Assembly: GCF_030813795.1 (NCBI RefSeq)
Contig: NZ_JAUSUX010000009.1
Location: 44,279 to 108,278, forward strand
Direction: 5' to 3'
DNA length: 64,000 bases
DNA from: Desulfofundulus luciae
Lineage (GTDB): Bacteria > Bacillota > Desulfotomaculia > Desulfotomaculales > Desulfovirgulaceae
Part shown: piece by piece, positions 36,626 through 45,294 of the stretch
Layout: the number at the start of each line of letters is the position of its first letter
Numbering within the stretch: position 1 is the stretch's first letter
Notes under the pieces: generated by a model
What the model was told of the DNA's origin: nothing
Databases searched by the model: none
Seen by the model: only the letters and a program-made list of their open reading frames with translations
Program-made: the position numbers and the translations under genes

Positions 36626-36996
36626 TGGACCGGCACCCCATTCCGCAATTTCCATTCCTCAATCATTGACTTAAGCTTATTTACCGCCTGCCCTACTCCT
36701 CCCACCTCATCGATCAGGCCCTTTTCTACCGCTTCCCGCCCTATGAGAACTGTCCCAATATCCCGGGCCAGTTCCCCCGTGCGAAACATTAGATCGCGAA
36801 AAGAGGCTTCACTAATGCGGGAATGCTGGATTACGAAGCGCACCACCCGGTCCTGCATTTTGTCCAGATACTCGTAGGTTTGGGGTACACCTATAACCAG
36901 ACCATTTAAACGAATGGGATGAATGGTCATGCTGGCTGTTTCAGCAATGAAACTATACTGGGCGGCGACGGCTATCGGCACCCCGATGCTGCCCAT
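36622..36996 (-). CDS. tepA: TepA (ClpP-like protease) C-terminal fragment, cut by the mobile element
   Basis: 124 aa. [40 protein letters not shown] and [20 protein letters not shown] match the second half of TepA/YmfB, a membrane-associated ClpP-like serine protease whose full length is about 230-260 aa. Homology begins at the SIGVP that follows the usual GGGH, that is at the nucleophile serine; the upstream codons (GGAALYGGSD-like, after a stop codon at 37042) belong to the element. The 5' half must lie at the other end of the element, outside the window. GGGGGT stands 7 nt before the ATG, so a truncated product could be made. Confidence 0.85.
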   Translation of the reverse strand: MGSIGVPIAVAAQYSFIAETASMTIHPIRLNGLVIGVPQTYEYLDKMQDRVVRFVIQHSRISEASFRDLMFRTGELARDIGTVLIGREAVEKGLIDEVGGVGQAVNKLKSMIEEWKLRNGVPVQ

Positions 36997-37041
36997 GTCG
37001 CTACCCCCGTAAAGAGCAAAGGACGGAAACTTTCCGCCCCG

Positions 37042-38760
37042 TTAAAACGTTGCCAGTACCTTGAGTTCGAACCTTTCCTGCTCCAGTTTTTCTTCCCGCC
37101 CCAGGAATTCGGCGAGGTCGACATTATAATGAATTTCAATCTTATCCCGGTACAAAACCACCTTGCTGATGATCTGGGCGAGCATCTGCTTTTTCGTTTC
37201 GACCGGGGCCTCCATGAACAGCCTGAACCAATGAGGGGCACGCATGGAAAATTCCATCAACTGGCTTCTCCGATGCTTCTCCACGCGCGCCTGCGACTTT
37301 ACTTCTTCAAGTTCCTTTTCTAGTGATTCTACTATCCTGCCGTATTCGTTCACTTTCTCAGCCAGCAGTTGCTCCGAATACAAACTGCTGTCCGGATCGG
37401 CGAAATAATCATCCAACCGTCTTACCCAGGCATTATAGATTTTCCTGTTTTTGCTTAACTCCTTTTCCAGGGTCTTCACACGATTTGTCGCTTCAGCCAG
37501 GTAGTCCACCTGTTTCTGTTCAACATACTGAAAAAGATCTTCACAATTCAATCCGGACAGGAAATTTTCAAGTTCCTGCAGGAATATCCGGTCTATTTTT
37601 TTCTGGGAATACGAACCCTGCCCTTCACACAGCTTCTCTCCCCCACCTACCCGGGCGTGGGTAACACACCGGTAAACCCTTTTCTTACAGGGATATACTT
37701 TGCCGTTACGTTTGCGCCAGTTATGGCCGGAGCTGATAAAGCCGCGGCCGCAGTAACCGCATACAAGAAAACCGGTCAGGAGTGCACTGCTGGACATGGC
37801 GCGGGGATTGGGAGTTCCTCCCTTTTGTGTTTTCGACGTACAATTTTCCTGCATCTTGCGGATCAACCGTTGCCATGTTTCCAGGGGAATAATGGAGTAT
37901 TCGGGTATCGGCTTCGGGTTTCCATCCTGATCCCGGGGAATGATGAAATTGTTCAGGTCCGTATATCCTTTGATTCGAACCCTGGAAGTGGGAGTGTTTC
38001 CCGGTTTCGTCCTGTCATAGGCCGGAAGCCCGCAGATTATTGGGTTCTGCAGCACCTGCCGCACCCGGGTGTCGGTCCACAATCTGCCTTCCCGGGTGCG
38101 GTACCCCTGCTCGTTCAACGCAGCGGCTATCCTTTTGCTTCCCAAGCCTTCTTCCAGGTAGAGTCTGCACATTTCCTTAATTACCGCGGCCTCTTCCTGA
38201 TCCACTTCCAGCGGCAAACCTTTTTTGGACTCGGATAGCCTGAACCCGTATGGAGGGCGGCCACCGGTCCAGCATCCCTGTTTGGCTTTCTGCCGCATAA
38301 CATGAGACACGCGAATTCTGGTGTTCACACTTTCCGTCTCCGATTGCCACCCTTCGATAAACCGCAGGAGCTTGTCATACTGGTCCTTAAGCTCCAGCTT
38401 TTTACCGCCAGGTACATCGGCGACGGCGATGACCTCGACACCGGCACGGTGAAACTGCCATAAGACTATCGGGTACTCCAGGCTTTTGCGTGAGAGGCGG
38501 TCGGCCTTAAATACAAGCAGAATCTTAAATTTACCCATTAACGCGTCGGCAAGAACGTTCTGCAGGATGTCTCTGTCGTCTTTGCTGTATTTAAATGCTG
38601 ATACGCCTTCCTCCGCGTATTCCTTCACAAGTTCCCATTCCGGATGTTGTGCAACAAATTCGCGTATTACGTTTGCCTGAAGCGGTATGCTGTCTTCCTC
38701 GTTATTTTTCAACTGCTTGGCGGTCGATACCCTGTATAATGATGCTACCGGAATGGTCAT
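37042..38760 (-). CDS. Large serine recombinase (integrase)
   Basis: 572 aa from the ATG at 38760 (AGTAGGGGTG upstream). The N-terminal resolvase domain has ASLYRVSTAKQ with nucleophile Ser12, and LVFKADRLSRKSLE. A recombinase domain follows (GGRPPYGFRLSESKKGLPLE to about 270), then a zinc ribbon (CGYCGRGFISSGHNW, with later cysteines) and a coiled coil (about 395-500). Such enzymes integrate elements at attP/attB without host factors. It ends 46 nt before the tepA fragment, at the very edge of the element, the usual position for an integrase next to its attachment site. Confidence 0.95.
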   Translation of the reverse strand: MTIPVASLYRVSTAKQLKNNEEDSIPLQANVIREFVAQHPEWELVKEYAEEGVSAFKYSKDDRDILQNVLADALMGKFKILLVFKADRLSRKSLEYPIVLWQFHRAGVEVIAVADVPGGKKLELKDQYDKLLRFIEGWQSETESVNTRIRVSHVMRQKAKQGCWTGGRPPYGFRLSESKKGLPLEVDQEEAAVIKEMCRLYLEEGLGSKRIAAALNEQGYRTREGRLWTDTRVRQVLQNPIICGLPAYDRTKPGNTPTSRVRIKGYTDLNNFIIPRDQDGNPKPIPEYSIIPLETWQRLIRKMQENCTSKTQKGGTPNPRAMSSSALLTGFLVCGYCGRGFISSGHNWRKRNGKVYPCKKRVYRCVTHARVGGGEKLCEGQGSYSQKKIDRIFLQELENFLSGLNCEDLFQYVEQKQVDYLAEATNRVKTLEKELSKNRKIYNAWVRRLDDYFADPDSSLYSEQLLAEKVNEYGRIVESLEKELEEVKSQARVEKHRRSQLMEFSMRAPHWFRLFMEAPVETKKQMLAQIISKVVLYRDKIEIHYNVDLAEFLGREEKLEQERFELKVLATF

Positions 38761-38771
38761 GGAAAGCACCC

Positions 38772-38978
38772 CTACTTCGTGATTTCCTCCAGAATAAGTT
38801 GGGCCGCTTTAGCCTTGAAATTTACCATGCGTTCCCTGGAATCGGGCACGGGTATGAAAACATTTTCCACTTTCATACCCGACACGGGGTCACGCCTTCT
38901 TAATTTCATGTGGCCCAGGCCTTCTTCTACAATATATTCTACATCATTTATTAAAACCTTCCCGGGCAATTTTGACAT
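38772..38978 (-). CDS. Small protein next to the recombinase, possible directionality factor
   Basis: 68 aa from the ATG at 38978 (AAGGAGGCG at 8-nt spacing; an ATG at 38984 is too close). MSKLPGKVLINDVEYIVEEGLGHMKLRRRD, then a basic C-terminus. No family recognised. It ends 11 nt before the recombinase start, so the two are surely co-expressed. Small proteins in this position often control integrase direction, but nothing in the sequence proves it. Confidence 0.55.
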   Translation of the reverse strand: MSKLPGKVLINDVEYIVEEGLGHMKLRRRDPVSGMKVENVFIPVPDSRERMVNFKAKAAQLILEEITK

Positions 38979-39060
38979 ATCCATCGCCTCCTTATCGCAT
39001 ATAAAGCATGTCCAAATAAACGCAAACTATCCGGAAATGACAGGAATTCCCGGCGATATG

Positions 39061-40356
39061 TCAAGCGGGCGTTTCCGCTGTCGCTGTTTCTACGACCACA
39101 AAATCGTGACAGTCTAGCAGGGTGCCACCGAAGCCGCATCGTTCAATGGCCATTTCCGCGTACTCTCGTTTGAGGTCGATATAAATACTGTCCCTATTCA
39201 GGGCCATGGCCGCCAGATTCGTGGTTCCCGCTCCACCGAAAGGGTCAAGCACCACACAACGTGCCGAACCGTCGTTATTCGGACAGGAGCAGGTGGGATG
39301 CCAGTGTGTGTCCCCGGCCATGCCCGAAAATAGCCCCACGTCCGCCAGCCGGTATTCGCGCGCCCCGCTCTCACGGCGTCCCCGCTCGGAGAGTGCCTTC
39401 TCTTTTTCGACCACTCTCTCCCACGGCGCCCCACAGGACGGGCACGCCGCCTGAGAGGTACCCGCGAGTATACACAGTTCGGCAAGCCTCCGGGGAAAAA
39501 CCGCGTAGTGGGCGCCGGGGAAAGGTTCTGTGGTGATTTCCCACACGGAGCGACGGTTGCGTCCGCGGGTGGTATCCAGCACCCTGAATCCGCTGTGTGG
39601 TTTCAGGGGGCCATGGAGATTCCACGATTCTCCAGTCCGTTGCCGGGGCGGGGTCCCGGGAAGGTAACGTTTATCATAGAGATGTGTGACAGCAGGTTCC
39701 TTTACGGCTTCCGTATCGTAAAAATACCGCTGCGATTTCGCTAGCAAGAACACGTACTCATGGGTCTTCGTGGGACGATCCTTAACGGATTCCGGCATGC
39801 CATTAACTTTGCTCCACACCACGTCCGACCTCAGCCACCACCCGTCTCCCTGCAACGCAAAGGCCACCCGCCAGGGGATGCCGACGAGGTCCTTTTCCTT
39901 CAGTCCGCCACTAACCGTGGATTTAAGGAAACCCTCTCGCACTTCATACGCTCGGCGGTTCCACCGGGTGGTCTCTTTCAGGTGCTGTTCGTGCTTACCA
40001 GACGAACTGAAGGAGTGGTAGTTGCCCCACGAACCTGCGTAGCTGTCCCCCAGGTTCAACCACAACGTGCCACTCTTCCGCAAAACGCGCCGCACCTCCC
40101 GGAAAACAAGCACCAGGTGACCAACGTACATTTCCGGCGTCGGTTCCAATCCGAGCTGGCCTTCCCACGCCGGAACGCGGACGAACGGCAAACCAGGCAT
40201 TGGCGCGTATTCAATTTCCGGCCAGAGGACCGGCGGAAGGTTGTAATCGCGCATACCCCAGTAGGGCGGAGAAGTCACGACGCAGTGGACGCTATCACCG
40301 GGCAAAGAACGCAGAGCGTCCAGGACGTGACCGATCAAAAAGCGATGAAAACTCAT
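39061..40356 (-). CDS. DNA methyltransferase (N4-cytosine/N6-adenine, beta class)
   Basis: 431 aa. The catalytic motif IV TSPPYWGMRDY is at 28-38 near the N-terminus, and the AdoMet motif DPFGGAGTTNLAAMALNRD is at the C-terminal end, the order of beta-class enzymes. A CPSCGAPW...CSCP cysteine set lies between, near residue 310-350. SPPYW is compatible with N4-cytosine or N6-adenine methylation. No restriction partner is adjacent, so it is probably an orphan that shields the element from host restriction. GGGGGGTAAAGA precedes the ATG. Confidence 0.9.
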   Translation of the reverse strand: MSFHRFLIGHVLDALRSLPGDSVHCVVTSPPYWGMRDYNLPPVLWPEIEYAPMPGLPFVRVPAWEGQLGLEPTPEMYVGHLVLVFREVRRVLRKSGTLWLNLGDSYAGSWGNYHSFSSSGKHEQHLKETTRWNRRAYEVREGFLKSTVSGGLKEKDLVGIPWRVAFALQGDGWWLRSDVVWSKVNGMPESVKDRPTKTHEYVFLLAKSQRYFYDTEAVKEPAVTHLYDKRYLPGTPPRQRTGESWNLHGPLKPHSGFRVLDTTRGRNRRSVWEITTEPFPGAHYAVFPRRLAELCILAGTSQAACPSCGAPWERVVEKEKALSERGRRESGAREYRLADVGLFSGMAGDTHWHPTCSCPNNDGSARCVVLDPFGGAGTTNLAAMALNRDSIYIDLKREYAEMAIERCGFGGTLLDCHDFVVVETATAETPA

Positions 40357-40387
40357 TCTTTACCCCCCGAAAACGCAGGTTTTATAA

Positions 40388-40424
40388 AAAACAACCGGGG
40401 TGTCACAAAACCCCGGTTGTTCTC
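40388..40424 (-). terminator. Intrinsic terminator downstream of the coupling-protein gene
   Basis: AACAACCGGGGT and ACCCCGGTTGTT form a perfect 12-bp stem with an 7-nt loop, followed by TTTTTATAAAA on the minus strand. It separates the traG-like gene from the methyltransferase gene. Confidence 0.85.
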
Positions 40425-40584
40425 TTCGACGGGAGGGAGTGTCTTCACCGCACCTTTGCCCGTCTATTAATTGCTTCCGCGCTCCGGTAGGCGTGCCGGG
40501 CTACGAAGTTTTCGGGGTGGAATTTTGTAATACTCCTGGAAAAGCGACACACCGCTGGTCGCTGTTTCCAGGAGCTGGTTCCTC

Positions 40585-42651
40585 CTACCAGGGCACCCCG
40601 GCCCGCACGGCACTGGATTGGCCTGTTGTTTCCTCTTCTTCCGTTGCCGTTTTGCTGGAGGCGTCAATGTCAGCAACCTTTCCGTCCACTTCTATTTCCG
40701 GCAGGCTTATTTCGAAATCCCTGGCGGGTATCACCCGTTCCACCGGCAGCATGCCGCATTGCTTGATTTCCTTTGCTTGAGGTAATTCCGTCCAGCCGAC
40801 TTTGCGCAGATACAGTGGATATGACCACTGCAAAAGCGCTATACCATACCTGGGATCTATCTGCAGGATTTCGGTAGGAGTCATAAGCGGGCGTGGCATA
40901 GCTGTCTGGATTCTCTTTTCAGGCTCGAACCAGTGCTTCACTGGAGTTGTCACGTCCTTGCTTACTTTTTCCGTTTCCACCGCCGCCGTGCCCAGGAGCT
41001 GGCTGAACATCCGCGCCAGTTCCATATCGGCGGGAGCAATGCCGGCGAGCATGACCGTGGGGCAGTTACCGATGATTGTTTTCGCGTCTGCTTCACCGTA
41101 TACGGATTCGAGCTGGCTCGGCGTTTGCAGTATCATTTGTATGTGGATGCCCTTGCTGCGGGCGGTGGAGATGATTTCCGTCAAACCCGGTATCCTGCCC
41201 ACGTTGGCCATTTCATCCCATATGTTCCGCACATTGACAGGCAACCTTTTGCCGGGGCTCTGGAAGGCCAGTTTATCCAAGCGTTTGAAGAGGAATTTAT
41301 AGAATATGGAGAGGATTGGTTTTAAATAAACCCCTTCACCGCCCGTCGGAATGATGAGAAACAGTGCCGTCTTTTTGAACCCCACCTGGCGCAGGTCGAT
41401 TTCCTGTTGTGACATCATGGCCGCCAGCGGCGCCGTGGTTAAATTCTTCAGTACCGCCGTAAGGTTTGAGACTGCGTATTCGTAGTTCTGCCTCACCACG
41501 CCCCGCCAGCGCTCATAGATGAGCGGGCTGATCCTCCCTGCTTTGTAAGCTTCGCGAAATCGGGAGTCCAGCTTTTCTACGGGCCAGGCAGCCAGGGTCA
41601 TCAAAGAACGAATATGTTGCTGTTCAATGGGGAAATCGCCTTTGAGCAAACCAATCATTGCTTCCGCCAGTTCCATCCCTTTCAGCGCGAAATAGGATGA
41701 TTCGCTGATAGCGTTTTTTGACAGGGTATCGATCATTTCCGATATTTCAGCGTCATCCAGACATTCAATTACAGGGTTCCAGCGGTGGCTGTGTTGTGGT
41801 GTCATGAAGTTTAACACCCAGATGTTTTCGTACCCTTTCTGTTTAAGCCATTCACCAACCGTCTCGAAGATCTCTCCCTTGGGGTCGATGACCACGATGC
41901 TTTGTCCTTCCGCGACGGCAGCAATTATGTTTGTTATTACGATGCTGAACGTTTTGCCCGAACCGGTGCCCCCGAAGAATACGGCGTGCTGCGCCGTTTT
42001 GGGCATGTCAACCGGTGCTTTTTCAAAGTTGACCCGTACGATTTTTCCGTCCAATTCGCCTATTAAATTGCCGCCGGGAAATTTAATTTTCCCTTTCGGA
42101 TTTTCATCCGGCATCACCGGCGGGCCGAATTCGCAAAACTTTACCAGGTCGTTCAGGCCGGCCCAGCGAGACAACCCAAGTGCCGGGTCTTTGATCACTT
42201 TCAGGCCGTGCACATAATTGGAGTTGTTTTTCATTTTTAAAATCCTGTTCCGAGCGAGCCACCACCAGCAGGCACCACCACCCAGGGCGGCAAAGGCATT
42301 CAGTAGAAGCCAAAAACTGCGAACTTCGGGAGCGCTTAGTTTCTCCGACGGGGTAGTCAGCCAGGCCCATGCGGTTTTAAACGGGTGGCTCCAGTACCAG
42401 GACACCGATTCGAAAGCATGGGCTGCTGCGGCTTTCTCCGCCGGAGTGGCGAATATTGATTGCCCCTTCAGCCAGGTCCCGAGGCCGTGCAGCCAAGCGG
42501 CCGCCGTGCCCAAGGTCCATACATCGAGGAGATAGAGGCCACCAAGGGCCAGCGCTGAGGTTCCAGCCATAATTCCCCCTCTAGCCAATGCGGGCATGTG
42601 TTTAAAAGCTGAATAAACCTCCTCCTTCACCCGGGATAACAACCATCTCAT
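40585..42651 (-). CDS. TraG/VirD4-family type IV coupling protein
   Basis: 688 aa from the ATG at 42651 (AGAGGTGG upstream). Two N-terminal membrane segments (about 25-50 and 110-130) are followed by the motor with FFGGTGSGKTFSI (Walker A, 227-234), VVIDPKGEIFE (Walker B) and NIWDEMANVGRIPGLTEIISTARSKGI, typical of the clostridial VirD4-like coupling proteins. It couples the relaxosome to a secretion channel in conjugation. No relaxase is obvious in the window. A C-terminal acidic tail (DASSKTATEEEETTGQSS) follows. Confidence 0.93.
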   Translation of the reverse strand: MRWLLSRVKEEVYSAFKHMPALARGGIMAGTSALALGGLYLLDVWTLGTAAAWLHGLGTWLKGQSIFATPAEKAAAAHAFESVSWYWSHPFKTAWAWLTTPSEKLSAPEVRSFWLLLNAFAALGGGACWWWLARNRILKMKNNSNYVHGLKVIKDPALGLSRWAGLNDLVKFCEFGPPVMPDENPKGKIKFPGGNLIGELDGKIVRVNFEKAPVDMPKTAQHAVFFGGTGSGKTFSIVITNIIAAVAEGQSIVVIDPKGEIFETVGEWLKQKGYENIWVLNFMTPQHSHRWNPVIECLDDAEISEMIDTLSKNAISESSYFALKGMELAEAMIGLLKGDFPIEQQHIRSLMTLAAWPVEKLDSRFREAYKAGRISPLIYERWRGVVRQNYEYAVSNLTAVLKNLTTAPLAAMMSQQEIDLRQVGFKKTALFLIIPTGGEGVYLKPILSIFYKFLFKRLDKLAFQSPGKRLPVNVRNIWDEMANVGRIPGLTEIISTARSKGIHIQMILQTPSQLESVYGEADAKTIIGNCPTVMLAGIAPADMELARMFSQLLGTAAVETEKVSKDVTTPVKHWFEPEKRIQTAMPRPLMTPTEILQIDPRYGIALLQWSYPLYLRKVGWTELPQAKEIKQCGMLPVERVIPARDFEISLPEIEVDGKVADIDASSKTATEEEETTGQSSAVRAGVPW

Positions 42652-42753
42652 AAAAACCACCTCTTTTTCAATTGTCCAAAAAAGAAAAAGGGCCGGATAA
42701 ATTGGGCCTAAAAAAGAAACAACCCGGATAAACCAGGTATTGTGTGAAGAAAC

Positions 42754-42954
42754 TTACCACTCATTTGTATCTACCCGCTCGCAGGCGTCCTCTATAGCTC
42801 TTTTCATCAATTCCCCTTCTTCCGGCGATATAACCCCGGCAAAGCGAAGCAAATCCCTACCGGGCGTTCCTTCGTTAAGAGTATGGAAAGGCAGGCGATT
42901 GACCTCCATAAAGATTTCCTGTTGAATTGGCTTAGTGCCTACTTTAACCACCAT
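42754..42954 (-). CDS. Small antitoxin-like protein
   Basis: 66 aa, or 51 aa from the internal ATG at 42909 (AGGAAA upstream). The C-terminus LLRFAGVISPEEGELMKRAIEDACERVDTNEW resembles the tail of short antitoxins paired with PIN or MazF toxins. No toxin gene lies next to it, so it may be an orphan antitoxin. Family assignment is from memory of the motif only. Confidence 0.5.
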   Translation of the reverse strand: MVVKVGTKPIQQEIFMEVNRLPFHTLNEGTPGRDLLRFAGVISPEEGELMKRAIEDACERVDTNEW

Positions 42955-43052
42955 CCCTGTTAATCTTAACCGGCACGGAAGCCGGTTGCAACCCTGACAA
43001 AGGGGCCCCGTTAGTGCGGGCCCTATTAAGAACTAATTTAGCGAAAGATAAA

Positions 43053-43472
43053 TCAATCTTCTGGGGGAGAGTCTTTTATCGTTTTCATGACCAGGGCTTC
43101 AATCTGCTGCAGGTATTTCTTCCCGAGTACAAGGTATTCTTGCACTTCCTCTCGTGAAAAATTCTTATCCCTGTAGTCCGCCTCCGCCCTGGCCGTTTGA
43201 AGGTGGTGGAGGAATCTCCCAAGCTCTCTCGGCAGAATCCCCCCTTTTACGTAGACACGGTTAACCTCAGCTATGACTGCAGAGTGTTTGGCGGGGATTT
43301 TTGCTTCAAAGGCAAGGAGGGCAAGACAAGCCCTGTAGAAAGAATAATAGATTCTGTTTATGGCACCCGGATATTTCTTCCCTTTAAAAGCCCATTCAGC
43401 CTCGTCCCAGGCCTCCCAGGCTTTTTCCATTTTCGTGCGTGCAAACTCTTTCTTTAAATCATTATTGTCCAT
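43053..43472 (-). CDS. HEPN-domain protein of an MNT-HEPN pair
   Basis: 139 aa, all-helical. EAWDEAEWAFKGKKYPGAINRIYYSFYRACLALLAFE followed by AKHSAVIAEVNRVYVKGG and a C-terminal four-helix pattern is the HEPN (nucleotidyltransferase substrate-binding) fold. The RxxxxxxH RNase motif of toxic HEPN proteins is not clearly present. It overlaps the upstream MNT gene by 11 nt, the usual arrangement of this toxin-antitoxin-like pair. Confidence 0.75.
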   Translation of the reverse strand: MDNNDLKKEFARTKMEKAWEAWDEAEWAFKGKKYPGAINRIYYSFYRACLALLAFEAKIPAKHSAVIAEVNRVYVKGGILPRELGRFLHHLQTARAEADYRDKNFSREEVQEYLVLGKKYLQQIEALVMKTIKDSPPED

Positions 43473-43833
43473 GGAAAATTATCCCCTCTCGAGTAACGTT
43501 GCGGTAAAAGGGATCAACTTTAAATGAGGGGGAATCGAATTCTTGAATATCGCACGGCAGAGCTATAACCGGAATGTCTTCTCTCATGCTGATTTCAAAG
43601 GCTTCATCTACAATCGTATCGCGGATCTTTTTATCAAGCCTTTCCGTCACCACAAGTACGTCAATATCTGATCCCGGAACGCTGGTTCCCCTTGCCTGGG
43701 AGCCGAATAAAATTATTAATTTCACCGGAACATCTTTTTTCCTGAGGGCTTCCGCGTATGATTTAACGATCTCTACAGCTCGTTTATTAATAGACACGAA
43801 ATTATCACCTGCCGGGGCTTGAACTATAGTCAT
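43462..43833 (-). CDS. Minimal nucleotidyltransferase (MNT) of an MNT-HEPN pair
   Basis: 123 aa. KLIILFGSQARGTSVPGSDIDVLVVTE contains the polymerase-beta-type GSxxxG...DxD catalytic motif (near 50-70). In characterised pairs the MNT partner adds AMP to the HEPN protein and neutralises it. It is the first gene of the pair and is preceded by an AT-rich segment with the palindrome GTATGCATAC at 43872-43881. Confidence 0.85.
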   Translation of the reverse strand: MTIVQAPAGDNFVSINKRAVEIVKSYAEALRKKDVPVKLIILFGSQARGTSVPGSDIDVLVVTERLDKKIRDTIVDEAFEISMREDIPVIALPCDIQEFDSPSFKVDPFYRNVTREGIIFHGQ

Positions 43834-43942
43834 ACAGGATCTTCCAAAGCTCCAAGGTTAAAATACCACATGTATGCATACGAATGCAACCGTACGGTAG
43901 TCAAAAAGTAAAATTATCTCATGCTACCCCACTGATGTAAAG

Positions 43943-44893
43943 TCACTTCCCTGTATAAACACTTGTCACTTCCGGCCTGCCGTGGCCCAGAAGCTCCGCC
44001 ACCTCCAGTTTTGCCGCCCTTTCCGGAGTTACCCTGTGGAGGCCGTATTTCTCCGGATGCTCCAACCGGTAGGCCAGCTCCTCCCTGGCGTATGCGTGGC
44101 GCAATCCGTGAAAGGTAATCGGCCGGTCGGTGATTTCTTCCCGGTGCCGTTCGACGAATTTCTGGATGCTTTTGATGACCCTGTGCGTCTTTTCCCCCGG
44201 CGCGACGAAGATCTTCTCCCCCCTGGTCCCCCCGCGCTCTTCCAGGAACCGCTCCAGTTCCACCTTTAACTCCAGGCGCAGCGGCACCCGGCGCACCCGA
44301 CCCCCTTTCCCTTTGACCTCCAGTTCTCCATCCTTCAGGGCGTCCCGGACGTGGCCCACCGTGAGCCGGGTACACTCGTGGATCCTGAGCCCCGCGTGGC
44401 GGGCCAGCTTCATGGCCATCACCACGTCCGCACGGCCCAGTTTTTCGGCTTTCTCCAGCATCCGCCGGTATTCTTCTTCCGTCCAGGCCCTATCTTTGCC
44501 GCCAGCCGGGGTCTTTTCGAGCCCCAGCGCCTGGTTATCCGGCAGTTCATTGCGCGAACCGGTGAAGCGATGGAAAAACCGCACCGCCGCCAGGTCGTTT
44601 TTCAGCGTCTTTTCGGATATGCCTTCCTGGCGGCGGTATTCCACGTATGCCCGCAGATGTTTTTCACCGATGTTGGCGATCTTCTGCAAACGAAATTTTT
44701 CCGAGCAGAACCAGAGGAAGTTCTTCATGCTGTCACGATAGCGAAAGTGGGATTGCTTGGATTTTGAGTGAGCAGTGGCATCGACGGCCTCTCTCCAGAT
44801 TTTCTCAAATTGTGCCATGAGGTTTTTGTACACGCCTCCTGCCCCTTTTACGCCTGTAGCTGTTTTTGATTTCTTCACAGAACCTTTTGTCAT
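43943..44893 (-). CDS. Tyrosine recombinase (phage integrase family)
   Basis: 316 aa from the ATG at 44893 (GGAGGCGAGG upstream). The N-terminal SAM-like core-binding domain is KNFLWFCSEKFRLQKIANIG...VEYRRQEG; the catalytic domain has all key residues: Arg in ARHAGLRIHECTRL, His/Arg in HGLRHAYARE, His in LLGHGRPEVT and the nucleophile in SVYTGK. It may resolve dimers or move an inner module, since the serine recombinase already serves integration. It overlaps the upstream integrase-like ORF by about 90 nt. Confidence 0.9.
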   Translation of the reverse strand: MTKGSVKKSKTATGVKGAGGVYKNLMAQFEKIWREAVDATAHSKSKQSHFRYRDSMKNFLWFCSEKFRLQKIANIGEKHLRAYVEYRRQEGISEKTLKNDLAAVRFFHRFTGSRNELPDNQALGLEKTPAGGKDRAWTEEEYRRMLEKAEKLGRADVVMAMKLARHAGLRIHECTRLTVGHVRDALKDGELEVKGKGGRVRRVPLRLELKVELERFLEERGGTRGEKIFVAPGEKTHRVIKSIQKFVERHREEITDRPITFHGLRHAYAREELAYRLEHPEKYGLHRVTPERAAKLEVAELLGHGRPEVTSVYTGK

Positions 44894-45251
44894 CGAGCCT
44901 CGCCTCCAGTTCCAGAAGCACCTTATTCTCGGGCATTTCATACTTTCGCCATGGGATCTGCCGGTGCCACCAGCGAATTACGGAATAATAACGTAGCACA
45001 GTCCGTTCACTGCGACCCAATTCTTTAAGGTATTTAGAAAATGCCGCTACATGGCGGGGCTGAATGTTACGAATATCTTCCGGTCCAAAGCGCTCAGCCA
45101 GGAAATGCAGAAATTTTATGTATTTCCGGTACCACTCTATGCGCTTCTCGTACGAGCCGCCCCTGGCGTAACGAGCAACTCTATCCACAAACTGCCGACC
45201 CAAGCGGTCGAGGATGGGATTTCCGGTATTTTCCCAGGAAACCCGTAGCAT
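44805..45251 (-). CDS. Stand-alone N-terminal (core-binding) integrase domain
   Basis: 148 aa. EWYRKYIKFLHFLAERFGPEDI followed by RHVAAFSKYLKELGRSERTVLRYYSVIRWWHRQ is the SAM-like DNA-binding domain of tyrosine recombinases, but the frame ends after a basic tail (SYRRKRGRRRVQK) with no catalytic domain. GGGGGGATAAA precedes the ATG, so it looks translated. The next gene overlaps it and is a complete recombinase, so this may be a DNA-binding partner or a decayed duplicate. Confidence 0.65.
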   Translation of the reverse strand: MLRVSWENTGNPILDRLGRQFVDRVARYARGGSYEKRIEWYRKYIKFLHFLAERFGPEDIRNIQPRHVAAFSKYLKELGRSERTVLRYYSVIRWWHRQIPWRKYEMPENKVLLELEARLDDKRFCEEIKNSYRRKRGRRRVQKPHGTI

Positions 45252-45294
45252 TTTATCCCCCCTGATCTAAGTTCTCCTTGGAAGCTTTTTTAGC

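Noticed and set aside
43914..44375. G/R-rich minus-strand frame inside the tyrosine recombinase
   Set aside because: Shadow frame of the recombinase in high-GC DNA.
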